Part shown: positions 26,031 through 34,516 of the stretch, piece by piece
Numbering within the stretch: the stretch's first letter is position 1
Layout of the letters: the number at the start of each line of letters is the position of its first letter
DNA from: Chloroflexota bacterium
Lineage (GTDB): Bacteria; Chloroflexota; Anaerolineae; Aggregatilineales; Phototrophicaceae
NCBI GenBank assembly: GCA_011523735.1
Contig: WTGB01000159.1
Location: 1-40,078, forward strand
Reading direction: 5' to 3'
DNA: 40,078 bases
Translations under genes and position numbers: made by a program
The notes under the pieces: generated by a model
The model's database searches: none
What the model saw: only the letters and a program-made list of their open reading frames with translations
What the model was told of the DNA's origin: nothing

Positions 26031-26034
26031 ACGC

Positions 26035-26457
26035 TTGGTCCCCTCCTGGCTTCTCGATGTCGCCGCCCGCCTCATGCTTTTGGGCGCAGTTGCGTTGGCT
26101 GCCTGTACTCCACATGCGCCTGCATCTATGCCGCCTCAGTTAAAGCATAATCTCGGCGCTTACATCGTCGTCTCGTCCGGACATGTTGATACCGGCCGAT
26201 ACCGATTCGATTATCCTCAGAGCTGGCAATTGGTCAAGCAGAGCGCGGCGAATGCCAAACAACTTCATTTGATCCTGATCGCCGCAAATGGTAGCAAGGT
26301 GTCCCTTCTGGACGTAGATTCAGACGGAGCCGAAACCGATCGTATCATTCCATTGGCGGCGGGCAGCTTCGTCCAAGTCACCATCGACCCAACTGATGAC
26401 AACGACGCTGTCTTTGCCGAGCAAGTCGAGCAACTTGTCGATTCTATCCGGAGTTGA
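26035..26457 (+). CDS. Small predicted lipoprotein
   Basis: Predicted secreted lipoprotein of 140 residues with a TTG start. The N-terminus has a short hydrophobic signal, MLLGAVALAACTP, whose L-A-A-C fits a lipobox, so the mature protein would be anchored through that cysteine. The frame opens only just upstream of the TTG at 26035, so few starts are possible. An in-frame ATG at 26074 would leave almost no n-region. The mature part contains GRYRFDYPQSW, a signature seen in PsbP-like and other small surface lipoproteins, and KVSLLDVDSDGAETD. It begins 4 bases after the RAM domain gene, suggesting translational coupling. Function unknown. Confidence 0.72.
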   Translation: MVPSWLLDVAARLMLLGAVALAACTPHAPASMPPQLKHNLGAYIVVSSGHVDTGRYRFDYPQSWQLVKQSAANAKQLHLILIAANGSKVSLLDVDSDGAETDRIIPLAAGSFVQVTIDPTDDNDAVFAEQVEQLVDSIRS

Positions 26458-26813
26458 GTTAGGAACTCTCTGCTAGGCATGAAGCGCCGTTGTCATACTC
26501 CACAATTTTCGAGGCGGCAAATATCACTGTTTAACTGGCAAAGACGGGGTGCAACCAGCATTACAAGAGAGAATTACAAAGTTAGATTCAAGCTTGCAAT
26601 GTATGAATATTCGAGCTAAGCTACGCGGCATTTAGGTATGTTGCCAACTTAATCTGTAAGTTCGGCGGCATGTCGGCAAGCTCAACCGGGCGCAAAGAGA
26701 TTAAGCCTCATTGAAGCAAAACCTGTCGAAATGTAGACACGAGTACTCTTAAATGGTCCTTAAAACGAATACATGAGGCTCGCCTATAAGTAAATAATTG
26801 CGATTCATAGTTG

Positions 26814-26841
26814 TTGCATTTTTGGTGATTCTTGTTATAAA
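26814..26841 (+). promoter_or_regulatory. Predicted promoter of the response regulator gene
   Basis: TTGCAT (26814-26819), a 16-base spacer and TATAAA (26836-26841). The start codon is 122 bases downstream, leaving a long leader that contains the paired TGTCACA repeats. Confidence 0.5.
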
Positions 26842-26855
26842 TTGTCTTGCAATTA

Positions 26856-26888
26856 TGTCACAGCGATAAGAACGTCATACTTGTCACA
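26856..26888 (+). repeat. Two direct TGTCACA repeats in the response regulator leader
   Basis: TGTCACA occurs at 26856-26862 and again at 26882-26888, 26 bases apart start to start. OmpR-family regulators bind direct repeats, so these could be sites for the regulator encoded downstream, but the spacing is wider than the usual ~11 bases. Confidence 0.35.
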
Positions 26889-26962
26889 TATCTTAAATCC
26901 ACTGTTGCGCTGTGCTGTGCCCAAGCAATTTTGAGATCATGTTTAAGCAGGAGCGAGATTAA

Positions 26963-27649
26963 ATGGCGGAAAAAGTTCTGGTGATAGATGATGATAAAAC
27001 AACCGTAGAAAACGTTTCGTCACTGCTTAAGAGGCGCGGTTTCGAGGTTTTCGAAGCATATTGCGCCCAGGGCGGCCTGCGCCAGGCTTATAGCAACCAG
27101 CCGGATCTGGTCTTACTGGATGTGATCCTACCTGATAAGGATGGCTGGGAGATCTGCCGGCAACTGCGGGAAATGTCAGATATGCCGATTATATTTCTGA
27201 GCGCGCGCAACGATAAAAGCGATATTATCAAAGGCTTGGACTTGGGGGCGGATGACTACGTCACCAAACCCTACGATGACGGCGAACTGGTAGCGCGGAT
27301 TAACGCGCGGCTACGGCGGTCGCCACGTACAAGTTTGAGTGAAGAATTGGTATTTAATCAAGGTGATTTCCGCATCAACTTTATGAACCGCGAGGTTTGG
27401 ATCAGAAAGAGCCTTAAGCATTTGACGCCGAAGGAATTTAACCTGCTGGCAGTCCTCGTGCGGAACGCCGGACGGGTGGTGACCCGGACAGAATTAGTAA
27501 CAGAAGCTTGGGGGGAAGAATATAGCGACGCCATCGACAGCCTCAAACTCTATATCCACTATTTGCGGCAGAAGCTCGAAATCAATCCTCAGCAGCCGGA
27601 ATACATTCTTACATCGCGCGGGGTCGGCTATCGCTTCGTCAAGCGCTGA
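26963..27649 (+). CDS. OmpR/PhoB-family response regulator (orphan)
   Basis: Two-component response regulator of 228 residues. The receiver domain (1-115) has the acidic pocket D9-D10-D11, phospho-acceptor D53 in LLDVILPDKDGW, S80 and K102 in DDYVTKPYDDGEL. The winged-helix DNA-binding domain (about 130-228) contains HLTPKEFNLLAVLVRNAGRVVTR, split by the usual helices, and ends LTSRGVGYRFVKR. No histidine kinase gene lies next to it, so it is an orphan. A 505-base upstream region with a promoter and repeated TGTCACA suggests complex or autoregulated expression. It converges tightly (6 bases) on a glycosyltransferase gene. Confidence 0.95.
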   Translation: MAEKVLVIDDDKTTVENVSSLLKRRGFEVFEAYCAQGGLRQAYSNQPDLVLLDVILPDKDGWEICRQLREMSDMPIIFLSARNDKSDIIKGLDLGADDYVTKPYDDGELVARINARLRRSPRTSLSEELVFNQGDFRINFMNREVWIRKSLKHLTPKEFNLLAVLVRNAGRVVTRTELVTEAWGEEYSDAIDSLKLYIHYLRQKLEINPQQPEYILTSRGVGYRFVKR

Positions 27650-27655
27650 CTTCGC

Positions 27656-28774
27656 CTATGGCAGCAGCGAACGCAACAACACATCGGTATCACCCGCCAT
27701 CTTCTCAATACTGAACTGCGCCAGCCCCGCCTTGCAGTTGGCGGCGAATTGGTCGCGCCGTCCAATAAGCTGCTCGATGCTCCAGCGCAACATCCCAATA
27801 TCGACATGCGGCACCAATAGGCCATTGACTTGGTGCCGCACGATCTCGGCATTGCCTCCGATATCGCTGGCGAGAACGGGCGTGCCCAGATGCAGGCTTT
27901 CCAAAAGCGTGTGCGAAAGCCCTTCGTAACCGCTGTAAAGCGCTACGCCGTCCGCAGCCGTCATATAGCGCTGTACGTCCGCTGATTCCAGTTGTCCGGT
28001 GAATTGGACGCGCTCGCCGAGCGGACCAGCTAGAGTCTCCAGGCGCCCCCGGTCCGGTCCAGCGCCAACAATGACCAGCCGCACATCGGGGATTCCAGCG
28101 ATGGCTTTGATCAAGTGGTCGATGCCTTTCCAGGGCTGCAAGCGCGCGACGGTTAAAAGCGTGGGCTGTTCCTTCCAATTGAGTTCCGCGCGGAGCACGG
28201 CAGGAGCGCGGTCGGGCGGGGGCGGAAGCGGAAGCGCATTGTAGATGACATGGATCTTGGCCTCGTCGATGCCCCAAGACGTCACCATTCGCTTGAGATA
28301 TTGGCTCGGCACAATCACCGCGTCCATGTTCGCGACCTGGCGGGATCTCGACCACTTCTGCCAGCGTGCGCGAAGATCGCCACGGTAACGCTGAAAGTCA
28401 TCCAGGGTCATGTCGGGCGGGATCCAGTGCTTGCGGATGCAGCGCTCCCAGGCTTGATCGCCCACGATCTTGATGACGCGCGGCAAATAGCGCCCGCCCC
28501 AGAGCGGCAGGTCGATTGTTTGGGCGTAGACCAAGTCCGCCCAGGCCAGATGCCTTCTGGCGGCTAGCCCGTATTTTGACCGACGCAAAGGATAGAGTTC
28601 GCGGGCGATGCGCGTCACTGGATAGGGATGCGTATGCGGCTGAGGATCGCCGTAGGTCAGAACACGCAGCTGCCAGCCCAAGTCCTGCAGAGCCGGTAGA
28701 ATAGCTCGGAGGTAGGTGGCCGGTCCGCCTGGCTCGGGATGAAAGATCCCGCTCGCCACAAGAAGCTTCGGCAA
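27656..28774 (-). CDS. GT4-type glycosyltransferase
   Basis: Glycosyltransferase of the GT-B fold, family 4-like, 372 residues. The N-terminal half has GIFHPEPGGPATYLRAILPAL-type glycine-rich acceptor-domain motifs and the C-terminal half has LTVARLQPWKGIDHLIKAI, VIVGAGPDRGRLE and the EX7E nucleotide-sugar motif in YEGLSHTLLESLHLGTPVLA. This class transfers sugars with retention of configuration to lipid or polysaccharide acceptors. The donor and acceptor are unknown. It lies 12 bases after a methyltransferase gene (28787-29572) on the same strand, implying co-transcription and a shared role in surface glycan or glycolipid modification. Confidence 0.92.
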   Translation of the reverse strand: MPKLLVASGIFHPEPGGPATYLRAILPALQDLGWQLRVLTYGDPQPHTHPYPVTRIARELYPLRRSKYGLAARRHLAWADLVYAQTIDLPLWGGRYLPRVIKIVGDQAWERCIRKHWIPPDMTLDDFQRYRGDLRARWQKWSRSRQVANMDAVIVPSQYLKRMVTSWGIDEAKIHVIYNALPLPPPPDRAPAVLRAELNWKEQPTLLTVARLQPWKGIDHLIKAIAGIPDVRLVIVGAGPDRGRLETLAGPLGERVQFTGQLESADVQRYMTAADGVALYSGYEGLSHTLLESLHLGTPVLASDIGGNAEIVRHQVNGLLVPHVDIGMLRWSIEQLIGRRDQFAANCKAGLAQFSIEKMAGDTDVLLRSLLP

Positions 28775-28786
28775 AAGAGTCTCCCG

Positions 28787-29572
28787 CTATATGAGCCGAC
28801 CGCGGATAAGAATATGCCTGTTGACGAAGGTCGCCGAATCCGTATCCCAATCGCGGGGCTCCATCCACTCGCGGGCGATGGTCGGCGCCTCATGCAGCAG
28901 CCGAATTAGCCGCGCGATCGTCGCCTCATCGTTGCCCTGGCGCCGCGCCCAAGGCAGGAAGTCGTGCCGCTTAATGTACTGCTCGCTGTATTCGACCGTG
29001 ATGCCAGCCGTTTGACACATCGCCTCCCATTCGCTGGCCTTGAAGGCGCGGTTGTGGCTGGGATCGCGCAGGCGCTCGAAGGCATCGACAAAGCGCGCCG
29101 CCTCTTCGTCTGAGGGCAGAACGTGGTCTTGCAGCATCAACATGCCGCCCGCTTTCAAGACCCGAGCGCATTCGTACAGGAAACGTTGCGCGTCCGGGAA
29201 ATGATGCGGCGCGATTCGACAGGTTGCCAAATCGAATCGGTCGTCCTCAAAAGGCAGATTCTCCGCATCGGCTTCTTCGAAGCTGACATTTGCCAGGCCT
29301 TGCCGCTCGACGATGAATTGCCTTGCTTTTTCCAGCATGCGCGGAGTCAAGTCGCTGGCGATTACGTGAGCGACATGCGGGGCGAATTTGAGCGCGGTGT
29401 GCCCGCCGCCGGTAGCGATATCAAGGACCTGCCAGTGGCGCTGCGGCTGGGCAATAGCCAGCAGCCGGTCAAGGTCGGAACCCTTGGCGTGTGTCTCGCT
29501 GGTGACATAGCCATCGGCGAACTGTGTGTAGCGCGCTTGTGACAGCGACTTGGAATCGGGCGGATTAGGCAT
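28787..29572 (-). CDS. SAM-dependent methyltransferase (UbiE/Methyltransf_11 type)
   Basis: Methyltransferase of 261 residues. The SAM loop is LDIATGGGHTALKFAPHV, followed by acidic motif II-like ASDLTPRMLEKAR, the EEADAENLPFEDDRFD adenine-contacting stretch and a CARVLKAGGMLMLQDHVLP strand. It resembles UbiE/menaquinone-type and small-molecule methyltransferases, but the substrate cannot be told; the genome context gives no quinone genes. AGGA lies 6 bases before the ATG. It is the first gene of a two-gene unit with the GT4 glycosyltransferase, suggesting glycan or lipid modification. Confidence 0.92.
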   Translation of the reverse strand: MPNPPDSKSLSQARYTQFADGYVTSETHAKGSDLDRLLAIAQPQRHWQVLDIATGGGHTALKFAPHVAHVIASDLTPRMLEKARQFIVERQGLANVSFEEADAENLPFEDDRFDLATCRIAPHHFPDAQRFLYECARVLKAGGMLMLQDHVLPSDEEAARFVDAFERLRDPSHNRAFKASEWEAMCQTAGITVEYSEQYIKRHDFLPWARRQGNDEATIARLIRLLHEAPTIAREWMEPRDWDTDSATFVNRHILIRGRLI

Positions 29573-29762
29573 GGATCATCCTAGTTCTAAATGCGGGACA
29601 CGACGCCACTATCTTACCTGACAATAGACAAGGCGACAGGTTGCGCCAACCAAAATAACTGAAGCGCGCGATTCATGCGGCAAAGGCTGATCAGCGAACT
29701 GAGCGATGCTAAAATAGCTATCATAATTTCCGTTGTTTCCAAAGCCAATTAGAGAGGTCCCG

Positions 29763-31724
29763 ATGACCAAAAGACGACCGATGCAAAAAGAAGACTTGTT
29801 CAACTTTAACTTCCTCAACGGTGGCGCTTTATCACCCGACGGCGCCAAAGCGCTTTACGCCGTCAACAAAATAGATGCCGATGAGGACAAGGAGTTCAGC
29901 ACCTTATATCTGCAAGATCTGGCCGCGGGCGAGACACGGCAGATGACAAATGGCAAGGCGGTAGACGCCAGCGCCTGCTGGTCGCCTGATGGCAAGTCCA
30001 TCGCTTTCCTTTCCGACCGCGATGGGCTGGCGCAATTGTACCTGCTGCCAGTTGATGGCGGCGAGGCGCGCCAACTGACAAACTTCAGGCGCGGAATCGG
30101 CGACAGCCTTGCCTGGTCGCCCGATGGCAGCAAGATCGCTTTCAGCGCCAAGGCCGACAGAGAAGCCGCCGATCTCTCGACCAAGCCCTATCGCGTCAAC
30201 CGCATGGTTTACCGTTTCGACGCCATTGGCTATCTCGATGACGAAGTGCAAGATGTTTACCTCTTGCAGCTAGCCAGCGGCGAGATTCGGCAGCTCACCA
30301 AGGATCGTTCCAATAACAGCAATCTGCGCTGGTCGCCGGATGGCGAGCGCATCCTGTATGACGCCAATATGCGCGCCGACGGCGCCCGACCGTTGACGCC
30401 GGATCTGATGTCGGTCGATCTCAGTGGCAACATAAGCACAGTATTGGCGGGCTGGGCTAGAATCGCGAAAGCCAGTTACACACCGGACGGGGAGCGTATC
30501 GCCTTCATCGGACGCCCTGACGACGGCAAGCCCATTGGCACGAAGTCAGATCTGTATGTGCTTCACCTGGCCAGCGGCGCCATTGACTGCCGCAGCGCCG
30601 GACTGGATGTCGGCATCGGCGGACGTTTGACGCTGGACATGCCGGTCAGCGGCTTGAGCCTGCCCAATGTCCTTATCAGCGACGATGGCGCTTATGCGTT
30701 CACCACGGTTCAGCGAGGCGGCACTGACCACATCTACCGCATTGCATTAAATGGCGAAGAACGGTGCGAGGTGGTCACGAGCGGCGAGTGCGCCGTCTTC
30801 CTTTTGGACCGGCGCGGCGACCGGTTGCTTTACGCCCGCACGAGCTTGAATGCGCCGCCCGATCTCGTCTTGGCGGATCTCGGCGATGGTGAAGCGCATC
30901 AACTGACAGAACTCAATGCCGATCACCTGAGCAAAATTGAATTGCCCGAAACCGAGCGCCTTCAGTGGCAAAGCGTTGATGGCGTTTTGGTCGAAGGCTG
31001 GTTCATGAAACCGCCGATTGGCGAAGCACCCTACCCTACGATTCTTTACATCCACGGCGGACCCCATGCCGCATTCGGATACGGCTTCCATTTCGACTTT
31101 CAGATGTTGGCCGGCGCCGGCTATGGTCTGCTCTTCCTCAATCACCGCGCCTCAACAGGCTACGGCGACGGCTTCTCGACCGCGATAAAAGGCGATTGGG
31201 GCAACCTCGACTATCAGGATCTGATGACCGGAGTCGATCATGCGATCGCGCTAGGACTGGCGGATGGCGACCGTCTCGGTGTCTGCGGCTTGTCCGGCGG
31301 CGGCAACCTTTCCTGCTGGATCATCGGGCAGACGCAGCGCTTCAAGGCGGCGATTCCCCAGAATCCGGTGACAAACTGGCGCAGCTTCTACGGCGCCAGC
31401 GATATCGGCGTCTACTTCGGCGTTGAGCAGATGGGCGGGCATCCGCACGAGATTCCCGAGGTATATGATAAGTGCTCGCCGATTACCTATGCGCATCGTT
31501 GCAGGACCCCAACCCTACTGGTGCAAAGCGAATTGGACTGGCGCTGCCCGGCCGAGCAGTCGGAACAATTCTATACCGTGCTCAAGGCGAATGGCTGTAC
31601 GGTAGAGATGCTGCGCCAGCCCGGCGGTTCGCATGTCGCTTCGATCAACGGTGCGATAAACCTGCGGCGGGCGCATAATGACGCCATGCTGGATTGGTTC
31701 GCGACTTATGTGCTGGAGGACTGA
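29763..31724 (+). CDS. S9-family serine peptidase (prolyl oligopeptidase/acylaminoacyl peptidase type)
   Basis: Oligopeptidase of 653 residues. The first ~380 residues form a beta-propeller built of repeated WSPDGxxIxF-type blades (seen at WSPDGKSIAFLSDRDG, WSPDGSKIAF, WSPDGERILYD and YTPDGERIAFIG). The C-terminal alpha/beta-hydrolase has the YIHGGPHAAFGYGF oxyanion region, nucleophile S511 in GLSGGG, D592 in SELDWRCP and H624 in GGSHVAS. No signal peptide is seen, so it is likely cytoplasmic and acts on short peptides. GAGAGG lies 6 bases before the chosen ATG; an in-frame TTG at 29733 is less likely. A TGCTAAAAT extended -10 lies 48 bases upstream. The 3' end overlaps the convergent receiver-DUF309 gene by 19 bases. 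Confidence 0.95.
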   Translation: MTKRRPMQKEDLFNFNFLNGGALSPDGAKALYAVNKIDADEDKEFSTLYLQDLAAGETRQMTNGKAVDASACWSPDGKSIAFLSDRDGLAQLYLLPVDGGEARQLTNFRRGIGDSLAWSPDGSKIAFSAKADREAADLSTKPYRVNRMVYRFDAIGYLDDEVQDVYLLQLASGEIRQLTKDRSNNSNLRWSPDGERILYDANMRADGARPLTPDLMSVDLSGNISTVLAGWARIAKASYTPDGERIAFIGRPDDGKPIGTKSDLYVLHLASGAIDCRSAGLDVGIGGRLTLDMPVSGLSLPNVLISDDGAYAFTTVQRGGTDHIYRIALNGEERCEVVTSGECAVFLLDRRGDRLLYARTSLNAPPDLVLADLGDGEAHQLTELNADHLSKIELPETERLQWQSVDGVLVEGWFMKPPIGEAPYPTILYIHGGPHAAFGYGFHFDFQMLAGAGYGLLFLNHRASTGYGDGFSTAIKGDWGNLDYQDLMTGVDHAIALGLADGDRLGVCGLSGGGNLSCWIIGQTQRFKAAIPQNPVTNWRSFYGASDIGVYFGVEQMGGHPHEIPEVYDKCSPITYAHRCRTPTLLVQSELDWRCPAEQSEQFYTVLKANGCTVEMLRQPGGSHVASINGAINLRRAHNDAMLDWFATYVLED

Positions 31725-32482
31725 GGCGCCTGCCAAGCGATTTTCTTGATGAGATTATGGTCGAGCTCATCAAGACGATCGGGACCAAGGCGCTGCAATT
31801 CGCTGCGGACGGCGTAAGAATCCCGCCGCAACTTCGCCACATCTATGCCCTGGCAGGAATCGGGCAGCAGATAGAGCCACTGCACACTGCGCTGCAACAT
31901 CTTGAGCGCGCCGCGATAATTCCCGCGCTCGATCTGATAGTAGGCGACGCCGACCTGAAGTACCGCGCGGTACAAGTCGCGCACCGGTCCAGTTGTCGCC
32001 ATCCATTGTTCTTCGAACAAATCATGCTGCCGATAGTATTCGCCACGATTGAAAAGCGCTAGGCCCTCGACCGCCAGCGGCGGAAGCGCGCCCTCACACT
32101 CACAGGCAAGCTGCGCTGTGGTCGCTTCGTCAGGCAGACGCGCCAACTCCATAACGAGCGCGTCTAATTGAATATCGAGCTCAGCCCAGCTCAAGGCCAG
32201 GTCGGCGCCATTGGTGATGGCATCCGCGCGGATCTCAACATCGTCGCTTACGAGGCAGATCGGGATTCGGCGGGTGGCGGCGCTGGTTTTGCATGCGAGA
32301 GCCAACTCCCGCCAATCCAGGCGCAGCGCATCAATGAAGAAGAGGGCGGCACGCCGTTCAATTAAGATATTGAAGAAGTGTTGCGTCCCGTTCAGCATTA
32401 TGGTATCGTAATCCGGGAGCCGGCGACTATGTGTGGCGAAGGCATTATGTAGGCTGAGGAATACGATAGCGACAGATCTCAT
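31706..32482 (-). CDS. Receiver-like domain fused to DUF309
   Basis: A 258-residue protein in two parts. The first ~120 residues have the alternating hydrophobic strand and helix pattern of a response-regulator receiver, with AALFFIDALRLDW, PICLVSDDVEIRAD and GADLALSWAEL; an aspartate sits where phosphorylation would be expected but the acidic pocket is incomplete. The rest (about 135-245) matches DUF309: ALFNRGEYYRQHDLFEEQW, DLYRAVLQVGVAYYQIERGNYRGALKML. DUF309 is a helical domain of unknown function. No Shine-Dalgarno precedes the ATG. The 3' end overlaps the S9 peptidase gene by 19 bases in convergent arrangement. A sensory or scaffold role is inference. Confidence 0.78.
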   Translation of the reverse strand: MRSVAIVFLSLHNAFATHSRRLPDYDTIMLNGTQHFFNILIERRAALFFIDALRLDWRELALACKTSAATRRIPICLVSDDVEIRADAITNGADLALSWAELDIQLDALVMELARLPDEATTAQLACECEGALPPLAVEGLALFNRGEYYRQHDLFEEQWMATTGPVRDLYRAVLQVGVAYYQIERGNYRGALKMLQRSVQWLYLLPDSCQGIDVAKLRRDSYAVRSELQRLGPDRLDELDHNLIKKIAWQAPQSSST

Positions 32483-32630
32483 TTAGGTTGACCAGTTTTT
32501 GTTGGCGCTAAACGGATAGTACGTCAGAGTGCCGTATGACAAGTAGGTGCAATTTAAGTGGAAGGCTGCCCTAAGCGTCTGCCAAAGCTGGCGTAATTGA
32601 ACTTGCTATTAGTTTGCCTCCCAATTTGCT

Positions 32631-32660
32631 TGACAGCCCAGCTGTTAGACTTATATAATG
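32631..32660 (+). promoter_or_regulatory. Near-consensus sigma-70 promoter for yceD-sigA
   Basis: Consensus TTGACA (32631-32636), an 18-base spacer and consensus TATAAT (32655-32660). It lies 71 bases before the yceD GTG start, so it is upstream of yceD and the sigma factor gene. It is the strongest promoter in the window, consistent with high housekeeping expression. Confidence 0.85.
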
Positions 32661-32731
32661 CGATAGATATAGATTATCGGTATATCATACATCACATCTT
32701 GGCAAATGAACGAACGCCAAAGGGGAGTAGC

Positions 32732-33283
32732 GTGAGCGCTGCGCCTGGTAGCTATCTCAACAAGCGACTCCTCCGTATAAATGTGGGGTTTCTGTTGTCG
32801 GAGGGTCCCGGCAATGCAAGAGAAATCCCGATTGAGTTTGCGCAGCGGGTAGAGGTCGGCGAAGATCTCTTCTTGCGCGCTCTTACGGGCCAACTGGTTC
32901 TTACACGCACAAAAGAAGGTATCCTCGTACAGGGTATGTTGAATGTAGTTCATGAGCGGGAATGCGATCGCTGTTTGGACGCTTTTGAGCACAGGTTTGG
33001 TCTGGATGTTGCGGAGCTTTTCGCCTCGCCGCCGGAGGCCAACAAGAGTGTATTCAGTGTAGATAGCAACGGCGAGATTGATATTGCCCCGCTGCTCCGC
33101 GAAGAAGTGTTGATTGAAGCGAGTTATCGCGCGGTTTGTCGCGAAGATTGCCTAGGACTAAGCGCTGAGACTGGCGACAAGTTGCGTGATGAAATGGAAG
33201 TCCGGCAAGATGCGGATTATGAGTTGGACGGTGGTACAGAGATTGACCCGAGACTGGCGGTATTGAAGCAATTGTTGCAGTAG
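32732..33283 (+). CDS. yceD: YceD/DUF177-family protein
   Basis: YceD proteins are needed for normal 23S rRNA or L32-linked ribosome accumulation and are usually encoded before rpmF. The product is 183 residues from a GTG. The first half has FAQRVEVGEDLFLRALTGQL and the hallmark RECDRCLDAF with C78 and C81. The second has APLLREEVLIEASYRAVCREDCLGL, with C136 and C140. In many homologues a further Cys pair follows in a CGLCxxCG-like context; here the following sequence is SAETGDK and that pair is missing. A longer open frame begins at 32597, but the promoter lies inside it; the GTG is backed by AGGGGAG (32721-32727), 4 bases upstream. Instead of rpmF the next gene, 66 bases on, is the primary sigma factor. 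Confidence 0.9.
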   Translation: MSAAPGSYLNKRLLRINVGFLLSEGPGNAREIPIEFAQRVEVGEDLFLRALTGQLVLTRTKEGILVQGMLNVVHERECDRCLDAFEHRFGLDVAELFASPPEANKSVFSVDSNGEIDIAPLLREEVLIEASYRAVCREDCLGLSAETGDKLRDEMEVRQDADYELDGGTEIDPRLAVLKQLLQ

Positions 33284-33349
33284 CCAGGGCTCATCGGATG
33301 CGCGGATACATGGGGTGTAGGCGCATCTTGTTATGTTAGGGGTGTTGCA

Positions 33350-34438
33350 GTGGATGCGTATGATGACAGGTATGAGACCGATATCGACCTGATGACATAT
33401 CTTGAAGAAGACAAGGGTGAATCGACCAGCTTCGAGTTCTTCCTCGATGAAGGTGACCTGGACCTTTTGGATGAGAACTTTGAAGATGATATCGGGCTGG
33501 ATGAAGACGATGACGATCACGATCTCGGCGAGATAGCATCGAGCGATACAGTCGGTTTGTATCTCAAGGAAATGGCGCGCGTCCCTCTGTTGACCACAGA
33601 GGAAGAGGTGCAGTTGGCGATGCGCCAGGAAGCGGGAGAGCTTGCCGCAGAGCAATTGGCGGGGGCGCCGGATCACGAGCGCCGGGCTGAATGGCAGTTT
33701 CTGATCCAGGATGGGATGAACGCCCGCGATCATCTCATCAAGGCGAATACGCGGCTCGTCGTTTCTATCGCCAAGAAATATATGTCGCGTGGCGTACCCT
33801 TCCTCGATCTCATCCAAGAAGGCAACCTGGGTTTGATGAAGGCAGTGGAAAAGTTCGATTACCACCGCGGCTATCGCTTCAGCACCTATGCGACCTGGTG
33901 GATCCGCCAGACGATCACCCGCGCCATTGCCGATCAGGGCCGCACCATACGCGTGCCTGTCCACATGACTGACCGCATTCGCCAACTCTATCGGGTCGCG
34001 CGTGACCTGGAGCAGGAGACCGGCTGCAAGCCTTCAATCGAAGAAATTGCCGAAGTGATGGAGTGCGAGCCGCGCAAAGTGCAGTGGATGCTGAAGGTAT
34101 CCTGGCGTCCGCTGAGCCTCGAACATCCGGTCGGCAAAGACGACGACAGCGAATTGGGCAGTTTCATCGAGAGCGAGCGCGAGCCCAATCCTTCCGATAG
34201 CGCCTTCAGCAAACTGCTCAAGGAGCAGATTGAAGAACTTCTTAGCACTTTGACGCCGCGTGAGGCCCGCATCCTGCGCTTGCGCTTTGGGCTGCAAAAT
34301 GGGCACTGCTACACCTTGGAAGAAGTCGGGCAGAAATTCGGCTTGACGCGCGAACGCATCCGCCAGATCGAAGGAAGGGCGCTGCGCCGCTTGCGCCATC
34401 CCCGCCGCAGCCGCAAATTGCGCGATTATCTCGATTAA
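33350..34438 (+). CDS. sigA: RNA polymerase primary sigma factor (RpoD/SigA)
   Basis: Housekeeping sigma-70 factor of 362 residues. A very acidic N-terminal region (about 1-60, with [11 protein letters not shown]) stands in for region 1.1. Region 1.2 contains [17 protein letters not shown]. Region 2 includes [21 protein letters not shown] and [20 protein letters not shown] (the -10 recognition helix). Region 3 contains [14 protein letters not shown]. Region 4 carries the helix-turn-helix in [20 protein letters not shown] for -35 recognition. It starts at a GTG with AGGGGTG about 6 bases upstream. It follows yceD and is closed by a terminator at 34471-34495. The consensus-type promoters in this window fit this factor. 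Confidence 0.96.
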   Translation: MDAYDDRYETDIDLMTYLEEDKGESTSFEFFLDEGDLDLLDENFEDDIGLDEDDDDHDLGEIASSDTVGLYLKEMARVPLLTTEEEVQLAMRQEAGELAAEQLAGAPDHERRAEWQFLIQDGMNARDHLIKANTRLVVSIAKKYMSRGVPFLDLIQEGNLGLMKAVEKFDYHRGYRFSTYATWWIRQTITRAIADQGRTIRVPVHMTDRIRQLYRVARDLEQETGCKPSIEEIAEVMECEPRKVQWMLKVSWRPLSLEHPVGKDDDSELGSFIESEREPNPSDSAFSKLLKEQIEELLSTLTPREARILRLRFGLQNGHCYTLEEVGQKFGLTRERIRQIEGRALRRLRHPRRSRKLRDYLD

Positions 34439-34470
34439 CGTTTTTGAACTGCAACCTGTTTATTGCTACG

Positions 34471-34495
34471 CTCGCGCAACCCGCGGGTGTTTTTT
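34471..34495 (+). terminator. Rho-independent terminator after the sigma factor gene
   Basis: CTCGCG (34471-34476) pairs with CGCGGG (34482-34487) around a CAACC loop (one G-U pair), followed by TGTTTTTT. It lies 33 bases after the sigma factor stop. Confidence 0.75.
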
Positions 34496-34516
34496 CGCCG
34501 TTTGTACTAGCCGTGG

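Larger units (their letters stand above)
26458..26962. other. 505-base AT-rich intergenic region before the response regulator
   Basis: No confident gene is present. It contains a hairpin with AACTTA and TAAGTT arms around ATCTG, extended by GCC/GGC with a bulge (26643-26666). It also contains a predicted promoter (26814-26841) and two direct TGTCACA copies (26856-26888). A 46-codon basic frame at 26479 lacks a ribosome site and is probably chance. Confidence 0.5.

Noticed and set aside
26479..26619. 46-codon basic frame (MKRRCHTPQF...) in the gap before the response regulator
   Set aside because: It has no proper ribosome site, its composition looks random and no domain is recognisable.
32597..32731. 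N-terminal extension of the YceD protein
   Set aside because: The -35 and -10 consensus boxes fall inside it, and a GTG with a strong ribosome site lies downstream, so this part is promoter and leader.
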